This document shows positions 35,241-43,401 of a DNA stretch of 64,000 nucleotides, in pieces. The DNA is from Cerasicoccus frondis (lineage in GTDB: Bacteria > Verrucomicrobiota > Verrucomicrobiia > Opitutales > Cerasicoccaceae), in NCBI GenBank assembly GCA_031296915.1, contig JAVDPC010000017.1, forward strand, positions 83,753 through 147,752, read 5' to 3'. A model generated the notes under the pieces. The model had not been told where the DNA came from. It saw only the letters and a list, made by a program, of their open reading frames with translations, and searched no databases. The translations under genes were made by a program, and so were the position numbers. How positions within the stretch are numbered: position 1 is the first letter of the stretch; each line of letters starts with the position of its first letter.

Positions 35241-36284
35241 TCATTCAGCCCATTGATAAACCCGGGCGTAGTCCACCTCGAAAATCTGCGGAAAGGCTGA
35301 ATCGGCAAGATTATCGGCATTTTGGCCGGTTCCATTAAAGAAACCACCGTTGACGGCGACATTGATGATCAGGTGAAAGTATTCATCGAAGGGCGCCGTT
35401 TCGGACTCCGGGGCGGCGGCGCTGTGCCATTGTTCTTTGGTAAGGGTCTGGTATTTAACGTCATCCACATACCATTCGATACGATCTGGCCACCACTCGA
35501 TGGCGTAGGTGTGGAAGCCGTCATCGAAGGAGCCTTCGGGCAGAAAGTAGGTTGTGCCAGTGTAGGCATTGTTCGGCCAGGAATCACCATAATGAATGGT
35601 GCCATAGGTGCGGTCGGTGTAATTGCCTTTCGATTCAAGTATGTCAATTTCCCCGCTGGCGGCCCAGATGCCGTAGACATTTTCGGAGGGCATCATCCAG
35701 ATTGCGGGCCAGATGCCTTCGCCGCCTGGGACTTTGGCGCTGAACTCGAAGCGGCCGTATTTCCAGTCACCGCGCTGGAGGGTGCGCAGGCGGGCGGAAG
35801 AGTAGGGCTGTGTTTTACCGTCGTTGCTGGTGTAGGGGTCGCGGTGCACTGCGATGTGGAGCTTGCCGTCCTCGACGTAGGCGTATTTCTCGCTCATGCT
35901 GTAGTGCTGGTGCTCATTGTTGCCGCCGCCGTAGTTGTTCTCTTCTTTGCCCCATTTGGTCAGGTCGACTTTATCGCCGTTAAACTCATCCGCCCAGATC
36001 AGCGCCCATTGATCATGCAATTCAACTACGCGATAAAATTGCTTCTGCTCACTAATTGGAAACAGCTCCAGGATCGACTCGTCGGTCCCTTCTACGGCCA
36101 GTCCGACGTTTTCCCACTGATCGCCAGTAAGATCGGTCGTTGTTTGAAGCTGATAAAACTTGCCGACTTCCGTTTCAAAAGCGACTTCGACCGCCGGGCG
36201 AATTTCACTGGCAGGTTGCACGTGAAGCATCGGTGAATGCATTGCGAATAGCGCGGCAAGGGTGGGTAGCGTTTTCAGGTGCAT
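35241..36284 (-). CDS. Secreted glycoside hydrolase family 16 (laminarinase/beta-glucanase-like)
   Basis: 347 aa with a signal peptide (residues 1-25). Residues about 26-90 form a small beta-rich module with VAFETEVGKFYQLQTTTDL. The GH16 catalytic domain runs from LIWADEFNGDKVDLTKW to the end. The catalytic motif GEIDILES gives Glu212 (nucleophile), Asp214 and Glu217 (acid/base). Near the C-terminus are HLIINVAVNGGFF and FEVDYARVYQW. The pattern suits beta-1,3-glucan (laminarin) cleavage, which fits a marine polysaccharide degrader. It stands alone on its strand, with no TonB or other CAZyme genes nearby. Confidence 0.93.
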   Translation of the reverse strand: MHLKTLPTLAALFAMHSPMLHVQPASEIRPAVEVAFETEVGKFYQLQTTTDLTGDQWENVGLAVEGTDESILELFPISEQKQFYRVVELHDQWALIWADEFNGDKVDLTKWGKEENNYGGGNNEHQHYSMSEKYAYVEDGKLHIAVHRDPYTSNDGKTQPYSSARLRTLQRGDWKYGRFEFSAKVPGGEGIWPAIWMMPSENVYGIWAASGEIDILESKGNYTDRTYGTIHYGDSWPNNAYTGTTYFLPEGSFDDGFHTYAIEWWPDRIEWYVDDVKYQTLTKEQWHSAAAPESETAPFDEYFHLIINVAVNGGFFNGTGQNADNLADSAFPQIFEVDYARVYQWAE

Positions 36285-36395
36285 GCGGATGAGATGTTGG
36301 AACTAGGGTGTTTATTCCAGGTGATTTCTTGCTAGCAGCGCATCCTCAGGCTTGTCAGCGAGCAGGCAGGCGACGTATTAAATGAGTTTTGCATA

Positions 36396-37133
36396 ATGGA
36401 AATCGCCGAAGCTCAGACCTACTTTCAACAAGCGCCCGTCGTGGACCACTATGCCCGCGCCGTGAGTCGTGTGGGGCTGTGGAAGAGCGAGGAGCTAATC
36501 TTTAAGCGCATTTTCCAGCCGGAGCAGAGCATTCTGGAGCTGGGCTGTGGCGCCGGGCGTATCGGGATTGGCCTCTGGGAGCTGGGCTACCGCCGTGTCT
36601 TAGCCACCGATTACTGCCAGGAAATGGTCGCCGAGGCGCGCCGCATCAATCAGGTCCTCGAGTATGGCCTGCCCGTTCAGCAGGCCGATGCGACGAATCT
36701 TCAGTTTGCTGACGGCGAGTTCGACGGCGCGATTTTCGGCTTCAACGGCCTGATGCAGATTCCGGGCCGGGAGAACCGTCTACGGGCGATGCACGAGATT
36801 TCCCGGGTCCTCAAGCCAGGGGCGTGGTTTACCTTTACCGGGCATGATCGCAATCGCCACGGTCGCAAGAGCTTTTGGCGTGAAGAGAGCAAGCGCTGGG
36901 TTAAGGGACGTCAAAATCCGATGATCCAGGAATTTGGCGACCTCTATTATGAAGGGGACGAGGGCTACTGGATGTATATACACGCCGCAGACTCGCAGGA
37001 AGTTCAGGCCGACCTGGAGGCGGCGGGCTTTCGGGTGGATGTTTCGGCTTTGCGTTCGGAAATTTGCATGGAACCTGCCGAAGTCCGTGAGTTCTCAGAT
37101 GATACCCGGTTTTGGGTTGTCCAGAAGCTGTAA
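36396..37133 (+). CDS. Class I SAM-dependent methyltransferase
   Basis: 245 aa. SAM motif I ILELGCGAGRIGIGLWELGY, followed by VLATDYCQEMV, the acidic motif VQQADATNLQFADGEFDGAIF and the post-motif RVLKPGAWFTFTGHDRN. The N-terminus (QTYFQQAPVVDHYARAVSRVG) is typical of small-molecule methyltransferases. Substrate unknown. It lies 73 bp before an exported LolA-like protein gene. Confidence 0.82.
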   Translation: MEIAEAQTYFQQAPVVDHYARAVSRVGLWKSEELIFKRIFQPEQSILELGCGAGRIGIGLWELGYRRVLATDYCQEMVAEARRINQVLEYGLPVQQADATNLQFADGEFDGAIFGFNGLMQIPGRENRLRAMHEISRVLKPGAWFTFTGHDRNRHGRKSFWREESKRWVKGRQNPMIQEFGDLYYEGDEGYWMYIHAADSQEVQADLEAAGFRVDVSALRSEICMEPAEVREFSDDTRFWVVQKL

Positions 37134-37206
37134 ATCAGGGCTTCACTTTTACCAGCCCTTCATTACGGTTTGGGTCTTTCCTTACTCGTTGTCCATTATT
37201 CACATT

Positions 37207-37929
37207 ATGAGATTCCATCGTAGCATTGCCGCCATATTCTTAATCGCCGGAGTTAGCGTTTTAAACGCCGATTCACTCGATGACTTCCTGAAGAAAGCGC
37301 GCGCCCAACTGGGCCCGGAAAGCAAACTCGATAGCGTTGAGTCCATCGAATACAAAGGCACGGTCATTTCTCCTACCGGGGAGGAAATGTCCAAGCTGGA
37401 GCTCATCTTTGATAAGCCGAACCGCCAGCTGCTGAAGGAAATCCGCGGCGAGGTGGTGAATCAAACCGCCGTCAATGGCTACGAGGGATACGTGATGAGC
37501 ATTGATCCGGCTAACCCACGTAGCCCGCTCGTCCAAGTGCTGCGCCCAGGGCAGGTCAAGCGTCTCATGGCCAATGCGGTCGAAAACCTGAATTTCTTTG
37601 ATGGCCCTGAGAAAATGCGCGGCGGGGAAATCGTTGATGAAGGCATGACGGACTACAACGGACAGACGGTCCGGAAGATCAAGTTCGTGTACCCGCTCGA
37701 CCTGTTTTACGTCCGCTATTTTGATCCGAACTCCGGTAAGCTCATCGCCACCGTGAGCAGCGATGGCCTCACGATGGTTGAGAAAAATTCCTTGAATGCA
37801 GCGGGCATTAAATTTCCCAAAACGGTGGATACTTATGACGAAACCGGCAAGCTGCTGCGCACGGTCGAGTTTACTGAAGTCAATGTGAACCAGAAGCTGG
37901 ACCCCGGCGCCTTTGATTTTCCGGAATAG
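37207..37929 (+). CDS. Exported LolA-like protein
   Basis: 240 aa from ATG 37207; the frame is open upstream only because it overlaps the methyltransferase gene. Signal peptide MRFHRSIAAIFLIAGVSVLNA. The strand pattern (SIEYKGTVISPTGEEMSKLELIFDKP, LKEIRGEVVNQTAVNGYEGYVM, YNGQTVRKIKFVYPLDLFYVRYFDP) suggests the LolA-like half-barrel seen also at 31835-32659 and 59069-59929. Cargo unknown. Confidence 0.65.
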   Translation: MRFHRSIAAIFLIAGVSVLNADSLDDFLKKARAQLGPESKLDSVESIEYKGTVISPTGEEMSKLELIFDKPNRQLLKEIRGEVVNQTAVNGYEGYVMSIDPANPRSPLVQVLRPGQVKRLMANAVENLNFFDGPEKMRGGEIVDEGMTDYNGQTVRKIKFVYPLDLFYVRYFDPNSGKLIATVSSDGLTMVEKNSLNAAGIKFPKTVDTYDETGKLLRTVEFTEVNVNQKLDPGAFDFPE

Positions 37930-37985
37930 GCGCCTTCGCTAATTTCCAGTTGCGCGCGTAGGAAGCATGCTCATAGGTTTGCCCT

Positions 37986-39284
37986 ATGAAAATCCTAGAG
38001 TATGGTCAAAAAGGCTTTGCGACGAAGCTTAAGCGCGCTTGCCCGTCCTTCCGCGCATCGGACGACGTGGCGGAAACCGTGCGCTCTGTCATTGCCGACG
38101 TGGCGAAAGAGGGCAATAAGGCCGTCTTTCGCTACACCGAAAAATTCGACGGCGCCAAGCTAACGCCTCGCACCCTGCGGGTAACGCAGGAGGAGCTCGA
38201 CGCCGCGCCGAAGAGCCTGACTCCCACCCAACGCAAAGCGATTAAGGAGTCGATCAAGTGCGTGAAGGATTTTCACCAGAAGACTTTGCCCAAAGCATGG
38301 CGCGCGAAGAACCCACATGGCGCGACGGTGGGCGAGCAGTTTTATCCGATCCAGCGTGTCGGGCTTTACGTGCCCGGGGGCCAGGTTCCATTGGTGTCGA
38401 CGGTCATCATGAGCGCCGTGCTGGCCAAGCTGGCCGGTTGCCCGGAGGTGGTTGTTTGCACGCCGCCGCAGAAAGATGGCTCGGTGAACCCTGGTTTGCT
38501 TGCGGCGCTTAAGCTCGTGGGCGTGGATGAGGTTTACAAAATCGGTGGCGTTCAGGCCATTGCCGCGATGGCGATTGGCACGAAGTCGGTGCCTGCAGTG
38601 GACAAAGTGTTCGGCCCCGGCAATGCCTACGTGATGGAAGCCAAGCGCGCCCTGTTTGGCCAAGTCGGCGTGGACCTGTTGCCCGGCCCGAGCGAAGTGC
38701 TCATCATCGGCGATGCGACATCGAACCCCGCTTACATTGCCGCGGACTTGCTGGCTCAGGCCGAGCACGGCACCGGCAAAGAGAAGGTTTATCTGATCGT
38801 CGGCAGCCGTAAGCAATACGACGCGATCGCAGACGAAATCACCAAGCAGGCGGAGACGCTTTCCCATAAGGACGCTGCCCTTGGCGTATTGAAAAACCAC
38901 GGCCTGTGCATCATTACCAAAAGTGTTGAGCAGACGGTTGAGATTGCTAACTACATTGCGCCGGAGCACTTGGAAATCCACGTGAACGCCAAAACGCGCA
39001 AAGTGCTGGAGAAGAAAATCACCACTGCGGGCGCAATGCTGCTTGGCGGCGACACGCCGACTGTGCTGGGCGATTTCACCGCAGGTCCGAGCCACACCTT
39101 GCCAACCGACCGCACGGGTCGCTTCTTTGGCGGCATGCAGGTGACCGATTACATGCGTCGCACGAGCATTGTGGAATACAATCCCAAGGCGGCGAAGCTC
39201 GCGTGGCCGGTCGTCAAGGCGTTCTCCGAAATGGAGCAGCTCGACGCTCACGGTCGCAGCCTACAAATGCGTGTGGAAAAATGA
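37986..39284 (+). CDS. hisD: Histidinol dehydrogenase
   Basis: 432 aa, normal length. It catalyses the last two steps of histidine synthesis. VGLYVPGGQVPLVSTVIMSAVLAKLAGC, YKIGGVQAIAAMAIGT, DKVFGPGNAYVMEAKRALFGQVGVDLLPGPSEVLII, AEHGTG and ILGGD-like LLGGDTPTVLGDFTAGPSHTLPT all fit. The catalytic Glu/His pair around EHLEIHV is present. It overlaps the next gene in ATGA. Other his genes are not in the window. Confidence 0.97.
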   Translation: MKILEYGQKGFATKLKRACPSFRASDDVAETVRSVIADVAKEGNKAVFRYTEKFDGAKLTPRTLRVTQEELDAAPKSLTPTQRKAIKESIKCVKDFHQKTLPKAWRAKNPHGATVGEQFYPIQRVGLYVPGGQVPLVSTVIMSAVLAKLAGCPEVVVCTPPQKDGSVNPGLLAALKLVGVDEVYKIGGVQAIAAMAIGTKSVPAVDKVFGPGNAYVMEAKRALFGQVGVDLLPGPSEVLIIGDATSNPAYIAADLLAQAEHGTGKEKVYLIVGSRKQYDAIADEITKQAETLSHKDAALGVLKNHGLCIITKSVEQTVEIANYIAPEHLEIHVNAKTRKVLEKKITTAGAMLLGGDTPTVLGDFTAGPSHTLPTDRTGRFFGGMQVTDYMRRTSIVEYNPKAAKLAWPVVKAFSEMEQLDAHGRSLQMRVEK

Positions 39285-40252
39285 AGCTACGGCTCGGCAT
39301 TGCTTTGACTGCGTTTTCCGCCGTTTGCCTGAATGCGCAAACGGCGGACGACGTGGATGTCGTCTTGGACGTGACGCCGAAGCTTGAGTTGATTCAGCCG
39401 CAGGCGGAGTTGCCGCAGGAATCCGCGACCATTGCCGAGATGGCCGAGACTGCGCCCGACCGTGATTATTTGTTTTCCCTGCTGCGCTATCTCTACCGTT
39501 GGCACATCGACGCGGCGATGCTCACGGAGGATATTGATAGCACGGACAGCGTGGTCATCGCCTACCGCGAACTGCATCCTGAAACCGACGAGTCCGATAA
39601 GAGCCGTTTTGCCGAAGTCATCGTTCCCTTGGCGCGCACTCGGGTGATGCTGAAGCAGGCGGATTACTCGATCGAAGAGCTGGATATTGAAGTGAAAAAC
39701 CAGCGCTACAACGTGGTCAATGTCATCTTCGATCCGCAGTTGGAATGGGATCACAATGACTACTTGGTTCAGGTTTTCACGCTCGATGAAGTCTTCGATT
39801 GGCTCCACGAAACGCGCAACGACATCCTGTTTCCGAATCAGGAATTGCTGAAAATGATCCGCGACGAAGTGCGCGAAGAGGTGGGGGCTGAACGCCCGGA
39901 CTTGGTGAAGCCGGAGGAGCCACAGATTGTGTTTCTGGCCCCGATTTCTCCCGTCATTAACGAAGTGTGGATTTATTGGGAGAGTGGCCATCACCTGGTG
40001 CATTTTACTTCGGACGATGACTTGGGCGACATCGATACCTGGCGCAGTGAGTTGCATCACGTCGAGCTGTTCGACTTGAAGTCGGACGTTGTGGTGTCGC
40101 CAATTGAGAAGCCCGGAAGCAACGCCTACATCACGAAGGATTGGGCGGGGCGCGTGCTCTTCAATTGCAATGTCCTCGGCGCAAAACTGATCCTGCCGCC
40201 AGTGGGCGCAGGCGATACGGAAGTCATCATCGAGTCTGCCCCGGCGCGCTAA
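39281..40252 (+). CDS. Exported protein of unknown function, coupled to hisD
   Basis: 323 aa from ATG 39281, which overlaps the hisD stop (ATGA). Signal peptide MKLRLGIALTAFSAVCLNAQ. The mature part is acidic (many Asp and Glu), with no recognised domain; WIYWESGHHLVHFTSDDDLGD and the C-terminal ILPPVGAGDTEVIIE are notable segments. The overlap suggests translation follows hisD, though the roles look unrelated. Confidence 0.7.
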   Translation: MKLRLGIALTAFSAVCLNAQTADDVDVVLDVTPKLELIQPQAELPQESATIAEMAETAPDRDYLFSLLRYLYRWHIDAAMLTEDIDSTDSVVIAYRELHPETDESDKSRFAEVIVPLARTRVMLKQADYSIEELDIEVKNQRYNVVNVIFDPQLEWDHNDYLVQVFTLDEVFDWLHETRNDILFPNQELLKMIRDEVREEVGAERPDLVKPEEPQIVFLAPISPVINEVWIYWESGHHLVHFTSDDDLGDIDTWRSELHHVELFDLKSDVVVSPIEKPGSNAYITKDWAGRVLFNCNVLGAKLILPPVGAGDTEVIIESAPAR

Positions 40253-40321
40253 AAGCTGTGAGAAGGTAAATATGATCCATTTAGGGCTTTAGAACAGACC
40301 TAGTCGTATTCAAAAAGGTGG

Positions 40322-40348
40322 AGCCCGGTGTCCCTGCCGGGCTTGTTT
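40322..40348 (+). terminator. Hairpin after the hisD unit
   Basis: A 7 bp stem AGCCCGG / CCGGGCT, an 8-nt loop, then TTGTTT. It is a plausible terminator for the hisD transcript, 70 bp after the last stop. Confidence 0.5.
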
Positions 40349-40387
40349 CATCCAGCAGGTTGTCGGAGAGGCAACAGCTAGCCCGGT

Positions 40388-40802
40388 AACTTGCAAGGGC
40401 TGGCGCAGTTCATGCCCGCGATCAAGGGGCTGTTCTACGACTACGACGACCGCGTTGACCCGAAGCGCCACCAGGTCAAGGTTGCCGTCCGCCGTGGCGC
40501 CCGGAGCGAACCTCAAGCTTTACGGCGCGCGACTCAAGTTCAACGACGCCGCGCCGGACGAGGGCGTGTTCCTGGTTCCACCGGGGCAGTTCCACGCCCC
40601 CGGCATCCGCATGGACGAAGTCGTCGTCAATGAGCCGCAATGGGTCATCTTCCAGACGTCCTACGACCTGCCACCCGGCGAGTATCAGATCGAAGTCCGC
40701 TCCCGTATGCGGGACAACACCACCGTGACGGTTGGCACGGCGCCCGCCCCAATGTTGTTCCAAACCCAGGCGTCTCCTCCCACTCAGCAAGCCGTTGCTT
40801 AA
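40388..40802 (+). pseudogene. DUF4469 (HU-associated Ig-like) protein remnant, deleted and frameshifted
   Basis: Two frames carry pieces of one protein. Starting at 40388, NLQGLAQFMPAIKGLFYDYDDRVDPKRHQVKVAV reads in one frame. From about 40500, APGANLKLYGARLKFNDAAPDEGVFLVPPG through QWVIFQTSYDLPPGEYQIEVRSRMRDN reads in another, ending at 40802. Family members continue from the DPxRHQVxV segment through about 45 more residues before the KLxGxRLKF segment, so an internal deletion and a frameshift have occurred. The N-terminal HU-like DNA-binding domain is absent. Intact relatives are found in Bacteroidetes and Verrucomicrobia. An array of palindromes begins 27 bp downstream. Confidence 0.7.
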
Positions 40803-40829
40803 CCCCAAACCTTAGGCTATCTCGCTCGC

Positions 40830-40914
40830 TACGTCCATGGACGTAATCCCTCTACGTCCCGGGACGTAAGCTCCCTCCGCCCCGGGGCGTAAGGATGCTA
40901 CGCCCCGGGGCGTA
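40830..40914. repeat. Four palindromes phased at exactly 23 bp
   Basis: Palindromes at 40830-40845 (TACGTCCATGGACGTA), 40853-40868 (TACGTCCCGGGACGTA), 40878-40889 (CGCCCCGGGGCG, outer pair broken by one mismatch) and 40899-40914 (TACGCCCCGGGGCGTA). Their centres are 40837.5, 40860.5, 40883.5 and 40906.5, spaced 23, 23 and 23 bp. Changes between units are compensated on both arms, so symmetry is conserved rather than sequence. Spacers are 7 bp, far too short for CRISPR. The array looks like protein-binding sites or a structured non-coding element. Confidence 0.9.
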
Positions 40915-40935
40915 GCGGAAGACATCCGCAGAGCT

Positions 40936-41045
40936 TTCGGGGAAACATACGCCTGGATTCGGGAAGACAAAGGGCAGGGTTTGGGGAAACGACAAGGCCG
41001 TTTCAGAGAGACAGCAGGGCGGGTTAGGAGATTGGCGCCCAGGCT
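40936..41045 (+). repeat. Imperfect 22 bp direct repeats
   Basis: After the palindromes, units starting TTCGGGGAAAC (40936), TTCGGGAAGAC (40958), TTTGGGGAAAC (40980), TTCAGAGAGAC (41002) and a weaker TTAGGAGATT (41024) follow each other at exactly 22 bp. The first half of each unit is conserved and the second half drifts. No ORF is present. It may be the decayed continuation of a longer array. Confidence 0.6.
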
Positions 41046-41240
41046 ACTCCCCCGGGTGGAACCTCGGCGTTTGTCTCCTCATGGCTTTATGTGCGCGAAC
41101 TGCACATGAAAGCATTTCACTATTCGTAAGAAAATTCGCGTACATAAAAAAACCACACGATACTTATTTATAAGTGCCAATCCCCTTGACCAACAATATC
41201 TTTCAGCTAGAATCCTGTGAAACTAAAACCAAAGATATAC
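41046..41240 (+). promoter_or_regulatory. Leader of the cassette array with sigma70-like promoter
   Basis: TTGACC at 41186-41191 and TAGAAT at 41208-41213 are separated by 16 bp, a good sigma70-type promoter pointing into the array. Transcription would start near 41220. No integrase gene and no recognisable attI were found here. The 41070-41180 stretch is AT-rich and otherwise featureless. Confidence 0.5.
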
Positions 41241-41447
41241 ATGACAGATTTCATGTATAACTTAAGTTGTGAGAGAGAGAAAAGGATGATCTACATAATG
41301 ATTTTGGCCGTTTTGGTCTCTGCTGCGATTGCCTACAACAAGTTTGCTATGGCAAGACTGGATAGTAGTTTAGAGAAGAAGGATAGGTTTCGCTGGAGGA
41401 ATTCATTACGAAACCGAGGATATGATGATGACGATGATGACGAATGA
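41241..41447 (+). CDS. Tiny single-pass membrane protein at the head of the array
   Basis: 68 aa from ATG 41241; an internal ATG at 41286 (53 aa, MIYIMILAVLVSAAIAYNK) is a good alternative with the membrane helix at the very N-terminus. A GTG at 41217 would sit before the predicted transcription start. One membrane helix is followed by a charged region and an acidic tail, DDDDDDE. It lies 27 bp after the -10 box. No homologous family is recognised. Confidence 0.5.
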   Translation: MTDFMYNLSCEREKRMIYIMILAVLVSAAIAYNKFAMARLDSSLEKKDRFRWRNSLRNRGYDDDDDDE

Positions 41448-41545
41448 ATAGATTCCCTTGTCCCATAGGATCTTCACTGAGCAATTTGCCATGAATAAAT
41501 TGATTTCCAAGCTGTCCGACATATGTCACGGGCTGAAACACAAAA

Positions 41546-41634
41546 ATCACAACCAGTCCGAGTTGGTGACCCTCTATACCGCGCCGCTCGTTCCTCGCTC
41601 TGCGGCATAGGGTCACCAATCGTCTACGTTGGAC
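41546..41634 (+). other. attC site 1 (89 bp)
   Basis: Ends in GTTGGAC, a perfect GTTRRRY core. The long hairpin pairs TTGGTGACCCTCTATACCGC with its near-complement around a short loop. The 5' core (ATCACAAC) is degenerate. Confidence 0.8.
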
Positions 41635-41642
41635 AGATACAA

Positions 41643-41909
41643 ATGAACGCAAAAGTTAGGCAGTCTCAATTCTTTGACACTATCTCCATATCAGGTGCTG
41701 AATATACTAGAGTGCCCTGTGGAAGTGAAACAGGAGAGCTTGGTGACTACATCCTGGATGATGCGACCGCTACATGTATAGAATGCGATGCACCAACCGG
41801 AAACCTACATGCGATAGGATGCGAGAATGAACAATGTCCGAAATGTAAACATCAACTCCTCGGATGTGGATGCTTGCCAAAGATATCTGACTTCTGGAAG
41901 CTAAAATGA
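41643..41909 (+). CDS. Cassette 1: small Cys-rich putative zinc-binding protein
   Basis: 88 aa from ATG 41643, 8 bp after attC 1; the frame is open through attC 1 but the cassette boundary sets the start. The C-terminal half has two Cys clusters (CIECDAPTGNLHAIGCENEQ and CPKCKHQLLGCGC), a knuckle arrangement with an interposed His that recurs in small cassette proteins. It probably binds zinc; role unknown. Confidence 0.65.
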   Translation: MNAKVRQSQFFDTISISGAEYTRVPCGSETGELGDYILDDATATCIECDAPTGNLHAIGCENEQCPKCKHQLLGCGCLPKISDFWKLK

Positions 41910-41932
41910 GAACTGAATCATCAAAGCTGAAA

Positions 41933-41988
41933 GCCCAACCAAGCGAGGTAGGTGACGATTCACATCGCACCTACTCTTAGCGTTAGAC
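41933..41988 (+). other. attC site 2 (56 bp)
   Basis: Perfect cores GCCCAAC and GTTAGAC. The stem GAGGTAGGTG / CACCTACTC leaves one unpaired G, the extrahelical base typical of attC. Closely related to attC 5. Confidence 0.9.
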
Positions 41989-42003
41989 AAAAAGCAAAAT
42001 ATC

Positions 42004-42360
42004 ATGATGGATCGTGTCTTTTGGGCGTTTGGCATTTCCAATTACTCTTCCTATGAAAAATTCATCGCAGATGTTTCCGAGAACTGCGAACGCATCGCCT
42101 CCGGAAACCATGATTGGGATCCGGATGCTTATGTTTGCAATGGACCTTTAAAGATTGAGTTCGAACTGATGTGGAAAGATCCACCAGATGACATGCTTTA
42201 TTTCGATATTACCGAAGGATCCGAAAAAGTCACTCAGGGAATCCTTTTATTTCGACTTAACAATGCTAGTTTCGAATACTTCAAAACTGATCACCACAAA
42301 TTCTTTGAGGGGTTAGGAGAATACAAAAATGGAACGATGTATTTGGACACAGGAAGCTAA
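42004..42360 (+). CDS. Cassette 2: hypothetical protein
   Basis: 118 aa beginning MMDRVFWAFGISNYSSYEKF. It is soluble and slightly acidic, with no recognised domain; strands such as LKIEFELMWKDPP and MLYFDITEGS suggest an alpha/beta fold. It starts 16 bp after attC 2 and is the only ORF of its cassette. Confidence 0.55.
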   Translation: MMDRVFWAFGISNYSSYEKFIADVSENCERIASGNHDWDPDAYVCNGPLKIEFELMWKDPPDDMLYFDITEGSEKVTQGILLFRLNNASFEYFKTDHHKFFEGLGEYKNGTMYLDTGS

Positions 42361-42413
42361 AACGACTCTGACCACACCTATAGTTTATGACGCTCACCCA
42401 AGGTATACGAAAG

Positions 42414-42481
42414 GTCTAACCAATCGGGATATGTGACGAAAAATGCTGGCGCATTTTCCGCACATACCCTCTACGTTAGTC
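42414..42481 (+). other. attC site 3 (68 bp)
   Basis: Cores GTCTAAC and GTTAGTC. The stem GGATATGTGACGAAAAATGC pairs with GCATTTTCCGCACATACC. The same sequence family as attC 7, 9 and 19. Confidence 0.88.
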
Positions 42482-42487
42482 CAACAT

Positions 42488-42958
42488 ATGAGAGCCTTTC
42501 CCCATCCAGCGATTTTTCTCTTTGATGACATGGTTATTCCCACCGATGAGGATTGGGAAAAACATTGGCAGATCGATTGGTTGGATGACGATACCTTTCA
42601 GACAGTGGAATCAGTTCGCCCAGAAGCTAACTTTCAGTGGGTCATAGACTCCGATGCTAAAATCCATGACATTTCTATTCTCACAAAGAAGCATGAATGG
42701 AGTAGGCCATTAAGATACCTATGGAGGTTTGTGAAAGTAATTTATAGAGTAGGCCCTGCCATGTCCTTGACTATCGGAGATCTCCTTTTTCAGCTCCAAG
42801 AAACGCGGGAAGACTGGGATAAGTCGCTGACACCTGCATTAAGAAATTTTCTATCTACGAAGAATTCTGAGAGTCAATTCACTCAAGCTCTGATGCTTGA
42901 GTTTTTGGCTAGCCCTGAAAGATTCGAGGATGAAATCGAAACTACAAAAGAGGACTAA
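42488..42958 (+). CDS. Cassette 3: hypothetical protein
   Basis: 156 aa from ATG 42488, just after attC 3; the upstream in-frame ATG at 42443 lies inside attC 3 and is rejected. Begins MRAFPHPAIFLFDDMVIPTDEDW. The middle contains a basic, hydrophobic stretch (LRYLWRFVKVIYRVG). No known domain. The stop codon falls in the first core of attC 4. Confidence 0.5.
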   Translation: MRAFPHPAIFLFDDMVIPTDEDWEKHWQIDWLDDDTFQTVESVRPEANFQWVIDSDAKIHDISILTKKHEWSRPLRYLWRFVKVIYRVGPAMSLTIGDLLFQLQETREDWDKSLTPALRNFLSTKNSESQFTQALMLEFLASPERFEDEIETTKED

Positions 42959-43032
42959 CCAGACGAGATAGCTGACCCTTCATTCCGCGCCTTTCGGCGC
43001 TCCATGACGGTCAGCTACTCTTAGCGTTCTGT
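42953..43032 (+). other. attC site 4 (80 bp)
   Basis: Cores GACTAAC and GTTCTGT (both one or two positions off consensus). The stem GATAGCTGACC...GGTCAGCTA contains the inner GCGCC/GGCGC hairpin. Same family as attC 6, 16 and 17. Confidence 0.85.
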
Positions 43033-43044
43033 AGAAGCTTACAA

Positions 43045-43401
43045 ATGTGGAACAATCAACATTGGGAAAAGGCTATAGCTGCACGTCGATTCAATTGCAC
43101 TATATATGCATTGACCAGCATTTTAGCTTTTCTGTTCATATATTTGCTTGCTAGCGATGGTGAACCGAGCGGTGCAAATTGGATATATCTAATACTTCTT
43201 GGTCTAAACTCAATTATAGGAATTGTTTGCGCACTTGAACCCAAAAGCAGCTTGTTGAAGCGCAAAGATCAGGTATTGGAACCACTAGTTAACCCTAAAG
43301 CGAGAAAACCATCTTTTTCTTGGAAAATGTTGATTGTAATATTTTTCGGTTCAGGGGTTCTTTGGTATTTTCTCATAAAACATGAGCTGTTACAGAACTA
43401 G
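43045..43401 (+). CDS. Cassette 4: membrane protein with about three helices
   Basis: 118 aa. Hydrophobic segments at YALTSILAFLFIYLLAS, WIYLILLGLNSIIGIVCAL and MLIVIFFGSGVLWYFLI, with a basic loop (SSLLKRKDQ) between the second and third. No recognised family. The stop lies inside attC 5. Confidence 0.55.
   Translation: MWNNQHWEKAIAARRFNCTIYALTSILAFLFIYLLASDGEPSGANWIYLILLGLNSIIGIVCALEPKSSLLKRKDQVLEPLVNPKARKPSFSWKMLIVIFFGSGVLWYFLIKHELLQN

Noticed and set aside
38160-39251. 363-codon minus-strand ORF
   Set aside because: Shadow of hisD, which has all conserved motifs.
40830-41045. Possible CRISPR array
   Set aside because: Units of 22-23 bp with 7 bp gaps, no constant repeat with variable spacers, and no cas genes.
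41040-41216. Possible attI or additional attC upstream of the first cassette
   Set aside because: GCGTTTGTC at about 41058 is not a valid GTTRRRY core, and no matching left core or hairpin was found.
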